The translations under genes and the position numbers were made by a program. A DNA stretch of 34,482 nucleotides, taken from assembly GCA_017517845.1 (NCBI GenBank), contig JAFWXW010000004.1, positions 1 to 34,482 of the forward strand, read 5' to 3'. Origin of the DNA: Paludibacteraceae bacterium. GTDB taxonomy: Bacteria > Bacteroidota > Bacteroidia > Bacteroidales > Paludibacteraceae. The notes under the pieces were generated by a model. That model did no database searches. It had not been told where the DNA came from and was given only the letters and a program-made list of their open reading frames with translations. Below, piece by piece: positions 23,978 to 32,537 of this stretch (positions within the stretch are counted from its first letter, which is position 1; every line of letters begins with the position of its first letter).

Positions 23978-26900
23978 ATGAAAAAATTTTATAACAATAC
24001 AATTATGAGTGGGGCTTTAAGCAAAGCCCTACGAGTGCTTGCCTTACTTTGCGTTCTACTTGGTGTGAGCAGTAGTGCGTGGGGGGCTGCCACTGTTACA
24101 ATTTATTTTGATAATACCAATACACAGTGGCCTGAAAATAGCATCTACCTATATATGGGACATGGAAGCTATTCTCGTAGTGATTGGCAAATGACAAAAG
24201 TAAGTGGCAATATTTTTAAATGTGATAATGTTGCTTATTGGTCTTTAGCGAATGCTACACAAATAGCATTCGCTAAAGACCAATGGAGTAAATCTGGAGC
24301 AAATGAATCCCTAGATACACGTTTAGTTCATCAAGGTACCAACAATTATACAAAAGCTATAAATATAAGTAGAGATGATGCTACTGCCTATATTTATATC
24401 CCTACATTATCAAATGGCGTTTATAGCCTTACAAAACAAGATTACGCAAACTATACTCCAGCATGCAATACCAATGCTACCACCATTTACTTCAAAAACA
24501 CGGTAAATTGGTCAAGCGTTTATGTTTACCTATATAATGATGAGTATTGGGATGAACAAAATGGATCAGGTTCTAACGGCATTAAAGCAGGTCCACTTCC
24601 TATGACTTCATGTAGTGGAACTGGCAATAATGCTATTTATAAAGTTGAATATCCATCAGGTCACAGTGGCTATATCTCATTTACTAAAGATTCACAAAAA
24701 GATTATAATAATTTCCATAATACAAAAGCAGCTCACAGAGGTGATTTATGTGGAGACAAGCCAATGTATGTCCCAAGCACTACTTCAAATGGCACATGGA
24801 ATGGCACAACCTATTATAGCGAAGGTAGTTGGGAAACTCATTCAGGCGACTGCGACGGCGGTGGCTCTGGTGGCGATGACGACGACGATGACACTGCTGA
24901 TTGCGATGGCAACAACATTGAAATTTGGTGTAGAGGCGATGGAGCCTACACAGATATGTGGTGTTATGCTTGGAATCCAGATAATGATTCACAAAAACCT
25001 TTTGGAGGTTTTGCTGGTAGCCAAACACAAGATAAACGTATGTACGATGGGCATCAATGGGCAGTTTGGACAGCAGAAGATTATAATAAATTGTCTGTTA
25101 TATTCTCTGATGGCAGTAGCAACTGCCAAACACAAGATATGACTGGACTAACAAAAGGGAATAGATATTATTTTGTTCTTTCAAATTCATGGAAAGACTC
25201 AAAACCTTCTATGACCGCTAAAGCCTGCGGTAGTAGCGAAGAAATTATCATTACCAATGGTACTGTTTATTTAGATATTAGCAAACTTACAGATTGGGAC
25301 GATGCAGGAGCAGAACTTCAAGTCAAAGTTACCTATAAATCTGGCGAGAGTGAAACATTAGACTTAATCCAATGTGCATTGGATGCTAACATCTTCTATG
25401 TAGATCAAATTCTTAACCTTGCTAACATTAGTAAGGTACAAATGCTTAGAAATAATCCTGCAGACCATAATGAATGGAATCATACTAGTGAGTTAACATT
25501 CTCTGCATCTACTCCTTGTGTGCAACTAACTGGCTGGGTAGATGGACAAGGCAGTGCAACTCTTACTTCCTATAGTGGTGCTTGTGGTGTAGAAAGCACC
25601 TCACCTGTGTACATTACTTACGACCCAATGCTTAGTGCAGGCAATACTATTGTTACCATGTATGGTTACCTTTCTGAAACAAACTGTCAAGCAATTACTG
25701 AATATGGATTTGTATATTGTATGGGTACTGCTACATCTGGTTGTACTCCTACCAAGAATTCACCTCGATTAAAAGCTGATAATTTATCTCAATTGTATCG
25801 CGGTGAAACATTCCAACATACTGCCACCAACTTGGCAAAAGGATACACATACGGATATAAAGCTTATGCCATGATTGGCGATATGATGTATTTAAGTGAT
25901 CAAACAGGCTACTTTACAATGGCAGACTGTACTACACGTCCAGTAGCGGGTGGAGATCCTATTAACATTACAGTAAATGCGGCTCTAGGTGAAGATTATG
26001 TAGATGATTGTTCGCTTACTTATGGTTCTCTTAAAACTGCTATCCAAAAACTAAAAGAATCTACTGAAAACGAAACCGATTATCGTTATGTAGTAAAATC
26101 TAATAATAGCTACAACTTGCAACAGCCTGTAGTAATCAATGTTCATTACTATGACGACACCCCAGATGACAATAAGCTGGCTTATATCTACCGTGGTACT
26201 ACCAATGTAGGCAAGTATGCAGGAAACAACAAACCTGCCAACTCTAACCTATTGGACAACTTTAACTACGAGGGTGCCGACCCTGCCAATACCTTAACCA
26301 TTAAAGCTGGTACCACAGTGGCTAAACCTTGGGTGCACCACATTGTTATTCGTAAAAGTAAAAACATTGTGTTAGACTCGCTATGTATCTACTCCGATCC
26401 AAATAATGTAGGAGACAATGCCTTGGAAATGGACAAAGATATTGCATCTGGCGATGCAGGTTGGCATTCGCTTAATACAAACGGCTACGTAGGCGATGCC
26501 AATATTTTGGTGCAAAACTGTATGATTGGTTCGGACGGATTTACAGGTATGCACATTTCCAGCTACAATGGCGTTACCTTTAAATACAACGACTTTGAAT
26601 CTGTATTTGACGATGCGTCTTCTAACGCCATTGCTTGGGGTGCATCTGCCAAGTTTATGTGGTGTAAAAACATTAAGTTTATTCAAAACAACTTCCGTGG
26701 TGACCATGCTACACTTATGTGGGTGCAAGATGTTCAAGATATGTTGATTATGAACAATGTGTTCTGGAATACCAATAAGTTTACGGCAAGTGCAGGACAA
26801 CGTAACCCTTCTGCTATACGTCTTGTTACTCAATTTGGTAATAAAGTGACGAATATGGGTGCTTACTATAATACATTCTACTTTGCAAATAATGGCATAA

Positions 26901-29134
26901 CTTCTTCTTCTACATACGATTTTATGTCGTTTGCCGAAGAAGCCAATATAGAAGTTGCTAATGTATTCTTTAAATACAACAACTGCTACAGTTATGACGT
27001 AGATTGCCCAGGTAAGAGCAGCAATCCATTCTTGGGCAAGAGTGTAAGTGGTGAAAATTTCTGTCCAAACAACTTCTGGAGCGAATATGACCAAGCTATT
27101 TACGATGGTTTATCTGATGCAGAGAAAAATACTTATTTATCTGCCTTTGCGTTTGGTTGTAATAGCAACACCTTTATCAACGTAAAAGGTGAAGTATGTA
27201 GTACTTCTGCTGCAACTCCAGCTTCGCTTATAGTAAAAGGCTCCAATATGAACAATGGTAGCAAACCTACCGACGATGAGTTGTTAGACTTTGAATTAAC
27301 AGATGACGAATCATTTGCAGACCGTTATTACATAAACGTACGTCCCAAAGGTGAAGGTTGGACATACGGTGCTTATCAAAGCAAAGTAAGTGCTCCAACC
27401 GATACTATTTATTGGGTAGGTTTGACAGACGATTGGGACGACCGTAACAACTGGGAATATTATACTCGTAAAGACCCAAATGACAATACAAGCCCAAGGA
27501 TTCGTCAGCGTGTATCTTGTATTAATACCTTTAGCAATAATCTAACTGCTATTGTTGAAGAAATTGGTTCTGTTGAAGTCTCTGGTGGTAGAAAATGGCC
27601 TCGCATACCAGATCATTTTGATAGTGGTCGTAGTAACTATAGTTATAGGGAGCATGTTTCTGCAGGTTTAACCAATGAAAATAACGGTAGCATGTTTGCC
27701 AAAAAGATTATAATAGAATATGGTGCTGGTATTATGGGTGTAGAAAACCTAAAAGATGGTCAATCGCTTTACTATGGAGACGCCGAAGTAGGCTTTACAG
27801 CTCCTCGTAACCAATGGATTCTAGTTGGAACTGTGGTAAAACCTTATGATGAAAAATTAGCTGACTATCGCAACGTTAAATCTGGTGACTATTTTGTAAA
27901 AGATCATTTGCCACACGTATATATGCATCAAGCTGTATTAACAGATGGCATGGCAAGTTGGGCAGAGTCGTTTACATCGCTTGAACAAGAGGTTGAACCA
28001 ACTACCGTGTTTGCTATTCAAGTGCCAGACCAATATGGTAAATACAAATTGCCTGCTGCGTACTATAACAACTTATATAAAACTAACTATAATCCTGCAG
28101 ATCCTATCGAATACAACAATTTTGTAGGTCGATTTGTAAACGAAGAGGATATGCCTAACTATACAGGGCTAACAGAGGGTACACCTGTATTGCTTAACAA
28201 CAGCTATCCTGCTAATATAGATGCACGTGAATTGGAAGAAGAAACTGGTGGCACCATTCAGTACTACAACTACGATGCTGGTACCTTTATGAATACAAGT
28301 GCTACATCTGATAAAGTATTGTTACGTCCTCAACATGGTTTCATCTTTACTCCTGCCGCTGATAAATCAGAGTTAGAAATTACAACTAAAATGTTGACAG
28401 ATGGTAATACTAGGTCACGTTCTGCAGAAGCAGAAATGCCTACATTCTCACTTAATTTATTCAATGCTAATACAGGTAAAGGATATAGTAATGCTGTAAT
28501 TCGTTATGATGAATTCCAAGAAATAGGAGTTCCAGCTGCTTCTGATGTAGAAAAGGTATTCTCTCCAAATACAGACGTTCCTGAGTTATATATCGTTGCC
28601 AACGATAATAAATACTCTAGATTAAATATAGGTTCGTTGGAACAAACCATTCCACTAGGAGTAAGACTAAAACAAGATATGAACATTAAGTTTGAAAAGG
28701 CTTATTTCCAAGGATTTAATAATGTAACTCTTGTAGATACTTACACAGAAAAAGAAACAGACCTGCTACGTAATTCATACACTACAGAAGCATTAGTAGC
28801 TGGTGATATTGAAGGTAGATTCTACTTAAACCTAGAAGAATTTATACCTAACGAAGATATTCCAGAAGACGATACCACTACAAAAGTAGATGAAAATACT
28901 GAGGTAACAAGTTCTATTAACATATTCGTAGAAGAATCTGACAATACCATTCGTGTAATAACTAATGGTGTGGAACTAGAAACAATTTACGTAAGTGATA
29001 TGGCAGGTAAAACCATGAAATATAATGTTAATGGATATGCAGCAAGTCTAAATCTACCTATTCCAAAAGGTGTTTATTTAATCCAAGTAATAGGCGATAC
29101 TGCAAGTAGAACAGAGAAAGTGATACTTAAATAG
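23978..29134 (+). CDS. Large T9SS-exported protein with starch-binding-like modules and right-handed beta-helix
   Basis: A 1718-residue exported protein. The signal peptide ends SSAWGA (about 36). Three aromatic-rich modules at about 37-160, 160-280 and 308-415 (TVTIYFDN, TTIYFKNTVNWSSVYVYLYN, NIEIWCRGDGAYTDMWCYAW) resemble CBM25/26-type starch-binding domains. They are separated by the linker GGGSGGDDDDDD near 294. Residues about 690-1030 have short hydrophobic repeats with Asn ladders (NILVQNCMIGSD, NIKFIQNNFRGD, DMLIMNNVFWNTNKF), the pattern of a parallel beta-helix. The last 75 residues are a T9SS sorting domain (TIYVSDMAGKTM...GVYLIQV...KVILK). No catalytic motif is recognised, so binding or adhesion to a glycan is likely. 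A perfect 21-bp inverted repeat sits in the first module. Confidence 0.85.
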   Translation: MKKFYNNTIMSGALSKALRVLALLCVLLGVSSSAWGAATVTIYFDNTNTQWPENSIYLYMGHGSYSRSDWQMTKVSGNIFKCDNVAYWSLANATQIAFAKDQWSKSGANESLDTRLVHQGTNNYTKAINISRDDATAYIYIPTLSNGVYSLTKQDYANYTPACNTNATTIYFKNTVNWSSVYVYLYNDEYWDEQNGSGSNGIKAGPLPMTSCSGTGNNAIYKVEYPSGHSGYISFTKDSQKDYNNFHNTKAAHRGDLCGDKPMYVPSTTSNGTWNGTTYYSEGSWETHSGDCDGGGSGGDDDDDDTADCDGNNIEIWCRGDGAYTDMWCYAWNPDNDSQKPFGGFAGSQTQDKRMYDGHQWAVWTAEDYNKLSVIFSDGSSNCQTQDMTGLTKGNRYYFVLSNSWKDSKPSMTAKACGSSEEIIITNGTVYLDISKLTDWDDAGAELQVKVTYKSGESETLDLIQCALDANIFYVDQILNLANISKVQMLRNNPADHNEWNHTSELTFSASTPCVQLTGWVDGQGSATLTSYSGACGVESTSPVYITYDPMLSAGNTIVTMYGYLSETNCQAITEYGFVYCMGTATSGCTPTKNSPRLKADNLSQLYRGETFQHTATNLAKGYTYGYKAYAMIGDMMYLSDQTGYFTMADCTTRPVAGGDPINITVNAALGEDYVDDCSLTYGSLKTAIQKLKESTENETDYRYVVKSNNSYNLQQPVVINVHYYDDTPDDNKLAYIYRGTTNVGKYAGNNKPANSNLLDNFNYEGADPANTLTIKAGTTVAKPWVHHIVIRKSKNIVLDSLCIYSDPNNVGDNALEMDKDIASGDAGWHSLNTNGYVGDANILVQNCMIGSDGFTGMHISSYNGVTFKYNDFESVFDDASSNAIAWGASAKFMWCKNIKFIQNNFRGDHATLMWVQDVQDMLIMNNVFWNTNKFTASAGQRNPSAIRLVTQFGNKVTNMGAYYNTFYFANNGITSSSTYDFMSFAEEANIEVANVFFKYNNCYSYDVDCPGKSSNPFLGKSVSGENFCPNNFWSEYDQAIYDGLSDAEKNTYLSAFAFGCNSNTFINVKGEVCSTSAATPASLIVKGSNMNNGSKPTDDELLDFELTDDESFADRYYINVRPKGEGWTYGAYQSKVSAPTDTIYWVGLTDDWDDRNNWEYYTRKDPNDNTSPRIRQRVSCINTFSNNLTAIVEEIGSVEVSGGRKWPRIPDHFDSGRSNYSYREHVSAGLTNENNGSMFAKKIIIEYGAGIMGVENLKDGQSLYYGDAEVGFTAPRNQWILVGTVVKPYDEKLADYRNVKSGDYFVKDHLPHVYMHQAVLTDGMASWAESFTSLEQEVEPTTVFAIQVPDQYGKYKLPAAYYNNLYKTNYNPADPIEYNNFVGRFVNEEDMPNYTGLTEGTPVLLNNSYPANIDARELEEETGGTIQYYNYDAGTFMNTSATSDKVLLRPQHGFIFTPAADKSELEITTKMLTDGNTRSRSAEAEMPTFSLNLFNANTGKGYSNAVIRYDEFQEIGVPAASDVEKVFSPNTDVPELYIVANDNKYSRLNIGSLEQTIPLGVRLKQDMNIKFEKAYFQGFNNVTLVDTYTEKETDLLRNSYTTEALVAGDIEGRFYLNLEEFIPNEDIPEDDTTTKVDENTEVTSSINIFVEESDNTIRVITNGVELETIYVSDMAGKTMKYNVNGYAASLNLPIPKGVYLIQVIGDTASRTEKVILK
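24011..24028 (+). promoter_or_regulatory. Hairpin in signal-peptide codons of the T9SS cargo gene
   Basis: GGGCTTT-aagc-AAAGCCC, a perfect 7-bp stem beginning at base 34 of the reading frame, the same offset as in the upstream CotH gene. Its function is unproven. Confidence 0.45.
24237..24284. repeat. Perfect 21-bp inverted repeat with 6-base loop inside a coding sequence
   Basis: Arm 24237-24257 and arm 24264-24284 are exact reverse complements with the loop CACAAA between them. In frame they encode WSLANA and IAFAKDQW of the first binding module. It is the strongest hairpin in the window. Confidence 0.97.
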
Positions 29135-29136
29135 AG

Positions 29137-29150
29137 TTAGGAGTGAGGAC
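29137..29150 (+). repeat. Heptamer pair TTAGGAG-TGAGGAC
   Basis: Two heptamer units starting two bases after the TAG stop of the large T9SS gene, followed by GAGTTGATGACC, the same order as at 8851-8907. Confidence 0.88.
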
Positions 29151-29234
29151 GAGTTGATGACCGGAGGGAATAATTTTGCGAGTAAGCGAGGGCAGTGATA
29201 AGCTTGCTTAAGCACTGCCGAGCGAAAGCAAAAT
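29151..29234 (+). repeat. Composite intergenic hairpin, copy 3
   Basis: GAGTTGATGACC, then foot ATTTTGC (29173-29179)/GCAAAAT (29228-29234), stem GGCAGTG/CACTGCC and tip TAAGC-TT-GCTTA. A small extra hairpin ACGAGC-ACA-GCTCGT follows at 29236-29250. Confidence 0.92.
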
Positions 29235-29285
29235 CACGAGCACAGCTCGTAATTTCTATCCTAAGAAATAAAAAATTATAAAATT

Positions 29286-29681
29286 ATGAAATATAGAAAT
29301 TTAATTTTAAGTGTATTGTTTTGGGCGATAGCCTCAGTCTCTTTTGCACTAACATTGCCTAGTTCATCATATAGTTCATTCTCCGACTTAGGAAATGAAG
29401 AATATACATTAGATATAGGAACAAAATTTTTTAATACGGCACTTTTAAGTACGTACGAACCAGGAACCTGTGTGGTAGATAAACAAGACCCAAAAGCATT
29501 GCAATTGTGTCAAGACTGTTGTATAGGTGCAGTACTAGCAAATGGTGGTTCGGAGCAAGATTATGGTGTTTGTATGTCTGATTGTTTTGGTTACTCCCTT
29601 CCCCTAGGCTCTCCTCTTTTATTACTTCCTTTTGCATTGGTGTATGCCGTGATAAGGAGAAAACATAAAGTTACAGAATAG
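29286..29681 (+). CDS. Small secreted Cys-rich protein with Pro-Leu-Gly/hydrophobic/basic C-terminal tail
   Basis: A 131-residue protein not assigned to a known family. The signal peptide is NLILSVLFWAIASVSFA (about 5-21). The mature part is short and has six Cys residues (GTCVVD, LQLCQDCC, GVCMSDC), probably disulfide-bonded or metal-binding. The C-terminus is YSLPLGS, about 15 hydrophobic residues (PLLLLPFALVYAVI) and RRKHK, a tripartite tail like those cut by sortases or exosortases. I recall similar Pro-Leu/Ile-Gly tails on many Prevotella and Bacteroides proteins, without a named pathway. It follows the T9SS cargo gene by 151 bases that hold a composite repeat, so it may or may not share its transcript. 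Confidence 0.7.
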   Translation: MKYRNLILSVLFWAIASVSFALTLPSSSYSSFSDLGNEEYTLDIGTKFFNTALLSTYEPGTCVVDKQDPKALQLCQDCCIGAVLANGGSEQDYGVCMSDCFGYSLPLGSPLLLLPFALVYAVIRRKHKVTE

Positions 29682-29726
29682 GACTCTGTACAGTATTATT
29701 AAAGTTTTACAACATAGTATTCATTT

Positions 29727-29766
29727 CCCCTCCCTGCCTCGACTTCATAAGTCGGGGCAGGGGTGT
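29727..29766. repeat. 40-bp CTGCC hairpin repeat, copy 1
   Basis: A hairpin CTGCCTCGACTT-CAT-AAGTCGGGGCAG (29734-29760) inside a longer unit. An inverted, almost identical copy is at 34149-34190. Confidence 0.92.
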
Positions 29767-29797
29767 TTTTGAACTCATTGGTGCAATCCTGGATTAC

Positions 29798-29817
29798 GGA
29801 CACAGCACGCTGTGTCC
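29798..29817. repeat. Perfect 9-bp hairpin GGACACAGC-AC-GCTGTGTCC
   Basis: A perfect stem with a 2-base loop followed by CTACA. The GTAGGGACACAGC-type hairpin is a dispersed intergenic motif that I recall from many bacterial genomes. Confidence 0.85.
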
Positions 29818-29955
29818 CTACACAAAGTTTTTTGAGGCAGTGGTGTTTATTTTTTCTTTATAATGAATATTTTGGCAATTATACCATTATTTTTCATGAA
29901 AATTTTTTAATTTTACGGATTGAAAAAAATCAAATCAACCTAAAATACTAAATCA

Positions 29956-32478
29956 ATGAAAAAATTATTACTTCTTACTATTGCTGCTATGGTGGCTACA
30001 GTAACCTCTATGGCACAAATTACTACTAGCCCTGCTAATATTCCGTTAGGATATAAGGGTAAAATTGTGGTAACATTTGACCCTACTGGCACTCCGATGG
30101 CTGGAAAAACTACTTGCTATGCACATACAGGTGCAACAACAAAGGAAAAAGGGAACTGGACTTGTGCTCCCGAATGGAAAACCAACACAGAAAAGTATAA
30201 ACTTACTAAGTCTGGTACAAAATGGGTGCTTACCATAGATGACCTTTACACTTACTACGACTGTGCAAAGAATATGGAAATCACAGGGTTGAACTTTGTG
30301 TTCCGCACACAAACTGCAGATGCACAAACTGCAGATATTCTTTACCCATTTGGTTTTGAGGACAAAGCTCCTACCACCAAAACACGTCCTGCAGGTATCA
30401 CAGATGGTATCTTTTATGATGCAAATGATCCTACCAAGGTGACTGTTTCACTTTTGGTTAATCCAAGTAAAAGTGGAGTAAAAGCAAGTAATGTGTATAT
30501 TCTTTGCGATGCAAACAATTGGAACTTCAACAACAACTACCAATGCTACAAAGATGGTAACTACTTCTGGTACACATTTACAGGCTTAACTGCTGGAAAA
30601 GAATATGCATTCCAATATGGTGTAAAGATGTCTAATGGCTCTTTTGTACAAATTTCAGACCCATATTCTACAAAGGTGCTTCACGGCGATGACAAATGGG
30701 AACCAAAAACACAAGACCCAACTCTTATGGACTATCCAAATGGTGGTAGCGGTTATGTTACTGTTATTCAGCCTGGTAAAAAGGCGTTTGCTTGGAGTAA
30801 AGAAACCTTAAACTTCAAACGTCCAAACAGAAACAACCTTGTTATTTATGAAATTTGGCCTTATATTTTCTCTGAAGATCGTGGATTTAAAGGTATTCTT
30901 AATCGTTTAGACTATTTTGAAAACCTAGGTGTAAATGCCATAGAATTTATGCCACTTTGCGAATTTGATGGCAACTTAAGTTGGGGTTATGCTCCAAACC
31001 ACTACTTTGCATTAGACAAGGCATACGGCACAGAAAATGATTTCAAAACTATTGTTGACGAATGTCACAAACGTGGTATTGCTGTTATTGTAGATATGGT
31101 TTACAATCATGCAACTGGCAACTGTTCTCACGAAAAACTTTATGGTGGTTATAACAACCTAAAAGATAATCCATATTTCAATGTGTCTGCTCCTCATGGT
31201 GCAGCTGTGTTTGAAGATTGGAATCACGATTATGCAGCTACAAAAGATTACTTAACACGTGCTCTTAAATTTTGGCTTCAAGAGTATAAAGTAGATGGTT
31301 TCCGTATGGACCTTTCTCATGGTCTTTGTGGTCCAAATTGTACAAATCGTTCAAAGAATATAAATGATTATTACAACAATGGTGTAAAATCTGTGGTTTC
31401 TGATGGTTATTTCATTCTGGAACACTGGGAAGGTATGAACGAACGTGGTGGCTATGTAAACAATGGTATGATGTGTTGGGAAAACACCAACAATGCCTAT
31501 ATGCAAGTTGCTATGGGCTGGCTAAAAGATGGTGATGCTTTGGATAATGCTAATAGAGATGGTTATGTAAGTTATACTTCGTCTCACGACGAACAACGCC
31601 CATTCTGGAAAGCTAAAAAATATGGCAACGGTGCAATTGCTACAAATGAAGCTACTCGTATGAACCGTATCGCAGCTACAGTGGGTATGTGTGCTATGCT
31701 AAATGGTCCTCAAATGTTTTATATGTTTGACGAAATTGGTTACGACTATTCATTCTGTTCAAATGCTGCTGGCACTGCTGGCGACAAAGACAAACCTGCA
31801 TACGGAGAGCCTACAACAGGATGTTACGACCTAGATGCAAAACCTATTCCAGAGGTGAAAGGTTGGTACTCAAATACAAACCGTATGAACCAATACCAAA
31901 AACTTGGTCAGCTAATACAACTACGTACAAAACTTGCTCCTTCTGTGTTCTCTGGCAACCCGACGTCTTCAGATTTAGCCTCTGGCAAAGCACTTCGTAG
32001 TATTATTTATGGTAGTGGCAACTCTCGTATATTTATTATTGCCAACTTTGGTACTACTGCCCAATCATTTAAACTACCTACTGGTAATAATTGGTACGAC
32101 TATCTAGCAGGTAGCAGTGCTCAACTTGCAGGTGACAAATCTATGAGTATTGCAGCAGGAGACATTAAGGCTTATACAGCTACCAAATATACTCTTCCAG
32201 ATGTGCCAAACGGATATGTTTTCGTAGGCATCGAAGATGTTGAAGCAGAAAATGCACCAAAATCTTCTATTTATCCTTCTGTTACATCAGATTTTATCAA
32301 AATAGACTCAGAAGAAGCTATTTCTGATGTCAAGGTAGTGGCTCTTTCTGGTGCTATCTACTCTCCAAACTACACAGAAGAAGGTGTGGTAGATGTAACA
32401 ACACTAGAAGAAGGACTTTATTTATTAGTGGTTCGTTACCAAACCTACGAACAAGCATATAAATTTATAAAAGAGTAA
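29956..32478 (+). CDS. T9SS-exported GH13 alpha-amylase family enzyme
   Basis: An 840-residue secreted glycosidase. The signal peptide is KKLLLLTIAAMVATVTSMA (1-20). Two N-terminal beta-sandwich regions (about 25-130 and 155-265) include a CBM48/E-set-like domain (NVYILCDANNWNFNNNY). The GH13 barrel (about 290-680) has region I DMVYNHA, region II GFRMDLSH with nucleophile Asp452, region III FILEHWE with acid/base Glu489 and region IV SSHDEQ with Asp545, so it should be active on alpha-glucans. The last 80 residues form a T9SS sorting domain (YPSVTSDFIKI, DVKVVALSGAIY, GLYLLVVRYQTYEQAYKFIKE). No SusC/SusD pair is nearby. A 14-base repeat at period 15 encodes QTADAQTAD. Confidence 0.93.
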   Translation: MKKLLLLTIAAMVATVTSMAQITTSPANIPLGYKGKIVVTFDPTGTPMAGKTTCYAHTGATTKEKGNWTCAPEWKTNTEKYKLTKSGTKWVLTIDDLYTYYDCAKNMEITGLNFVFRTQTADAQTADILYPFGFEDKAPTTKTRPAGITDGIFYDANDPTKVTVSLLVNPSKSGVKASNVYILCDANNWNFNNNYQCYKDGNYFWYTFTGLTAGKEYAFQYGVKMSNGSFVQISDPYSTKVLHGDDKWEPKTQDPTLMDYPNGGSGYVTVIQPGKKAFAWSKETLNFKRPNRNNLVIYEIWPYIFSEDRGFKGILNRLDYFENLGVNAIEFMPLCEFDGNLSWGYAPNHYFALDKAYGTENDFKTIVDECHKRGIAVIVDMVYNHATGNCSHEKLYGGYNNLKDNPYFNVSAPHGAAVFEDWNHDYAATKDYLTRALKFWLQEYKVDGFRMDLSHGLCGPNCTNRSKNINDYYNNGVKSVVSDGYFILEHWEGMNERGGYVNNGMMCWENTNNAYMQVAMGWLKDGDALDNANRDGYVSYTSSHDEQRPFWKAKKYGNGAIATNEATRMNRIAATVGMCAMLNGPQMFYMFDEIGYDYSFCSNAAGTAGDKDKPAYGEPTTGCYDLDAKPIPEVKGWYSNTNRMNQYQKLGQLIQLRTKLAPSVFSGNPTSSDLASGKALRSIIYGSGNSRIFIIANFGTTAQSFKLPTGNNWYDYLAGSSAQLAGDKSMSIAAGDIKAYTATKYTLPDVPNGYVFVGIEDVEAENAPKSSIYPSVTSDFIKIDSEEAISDVKVVALSGAIYSPNYTEEGVVDVTTLEEGLYLLVVRYQTYEQAYKFIKE

Positions 32479-32484
32479 AAAAAG

Positions 32485-32518
32485 AAAGGAGTTGAATGTC
32501 AAAGTTCAACTCCTTTTT
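32485..32518. terminator. Bidirectional intrinsic terminator between the amylase gene and cysS
   Basis: AAAGGAGTTGAA (32485-32496)/TTCAACTCCTTT (32505-32516) with an 8-base loop. T-runs on the right and A-runs on the left allow use from both sides by the convergent genes. Confidence 0.88.
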
Positions 32519-32537
32519 ATATAACTTTTATATACCC

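Noticed and set aside
26381-27094. 237-codon open frame on the minus strand
   Set aside because: Antisense to the beta-helix region of the T9SS cargo; no domain, and the sense frame has clear family pattern.
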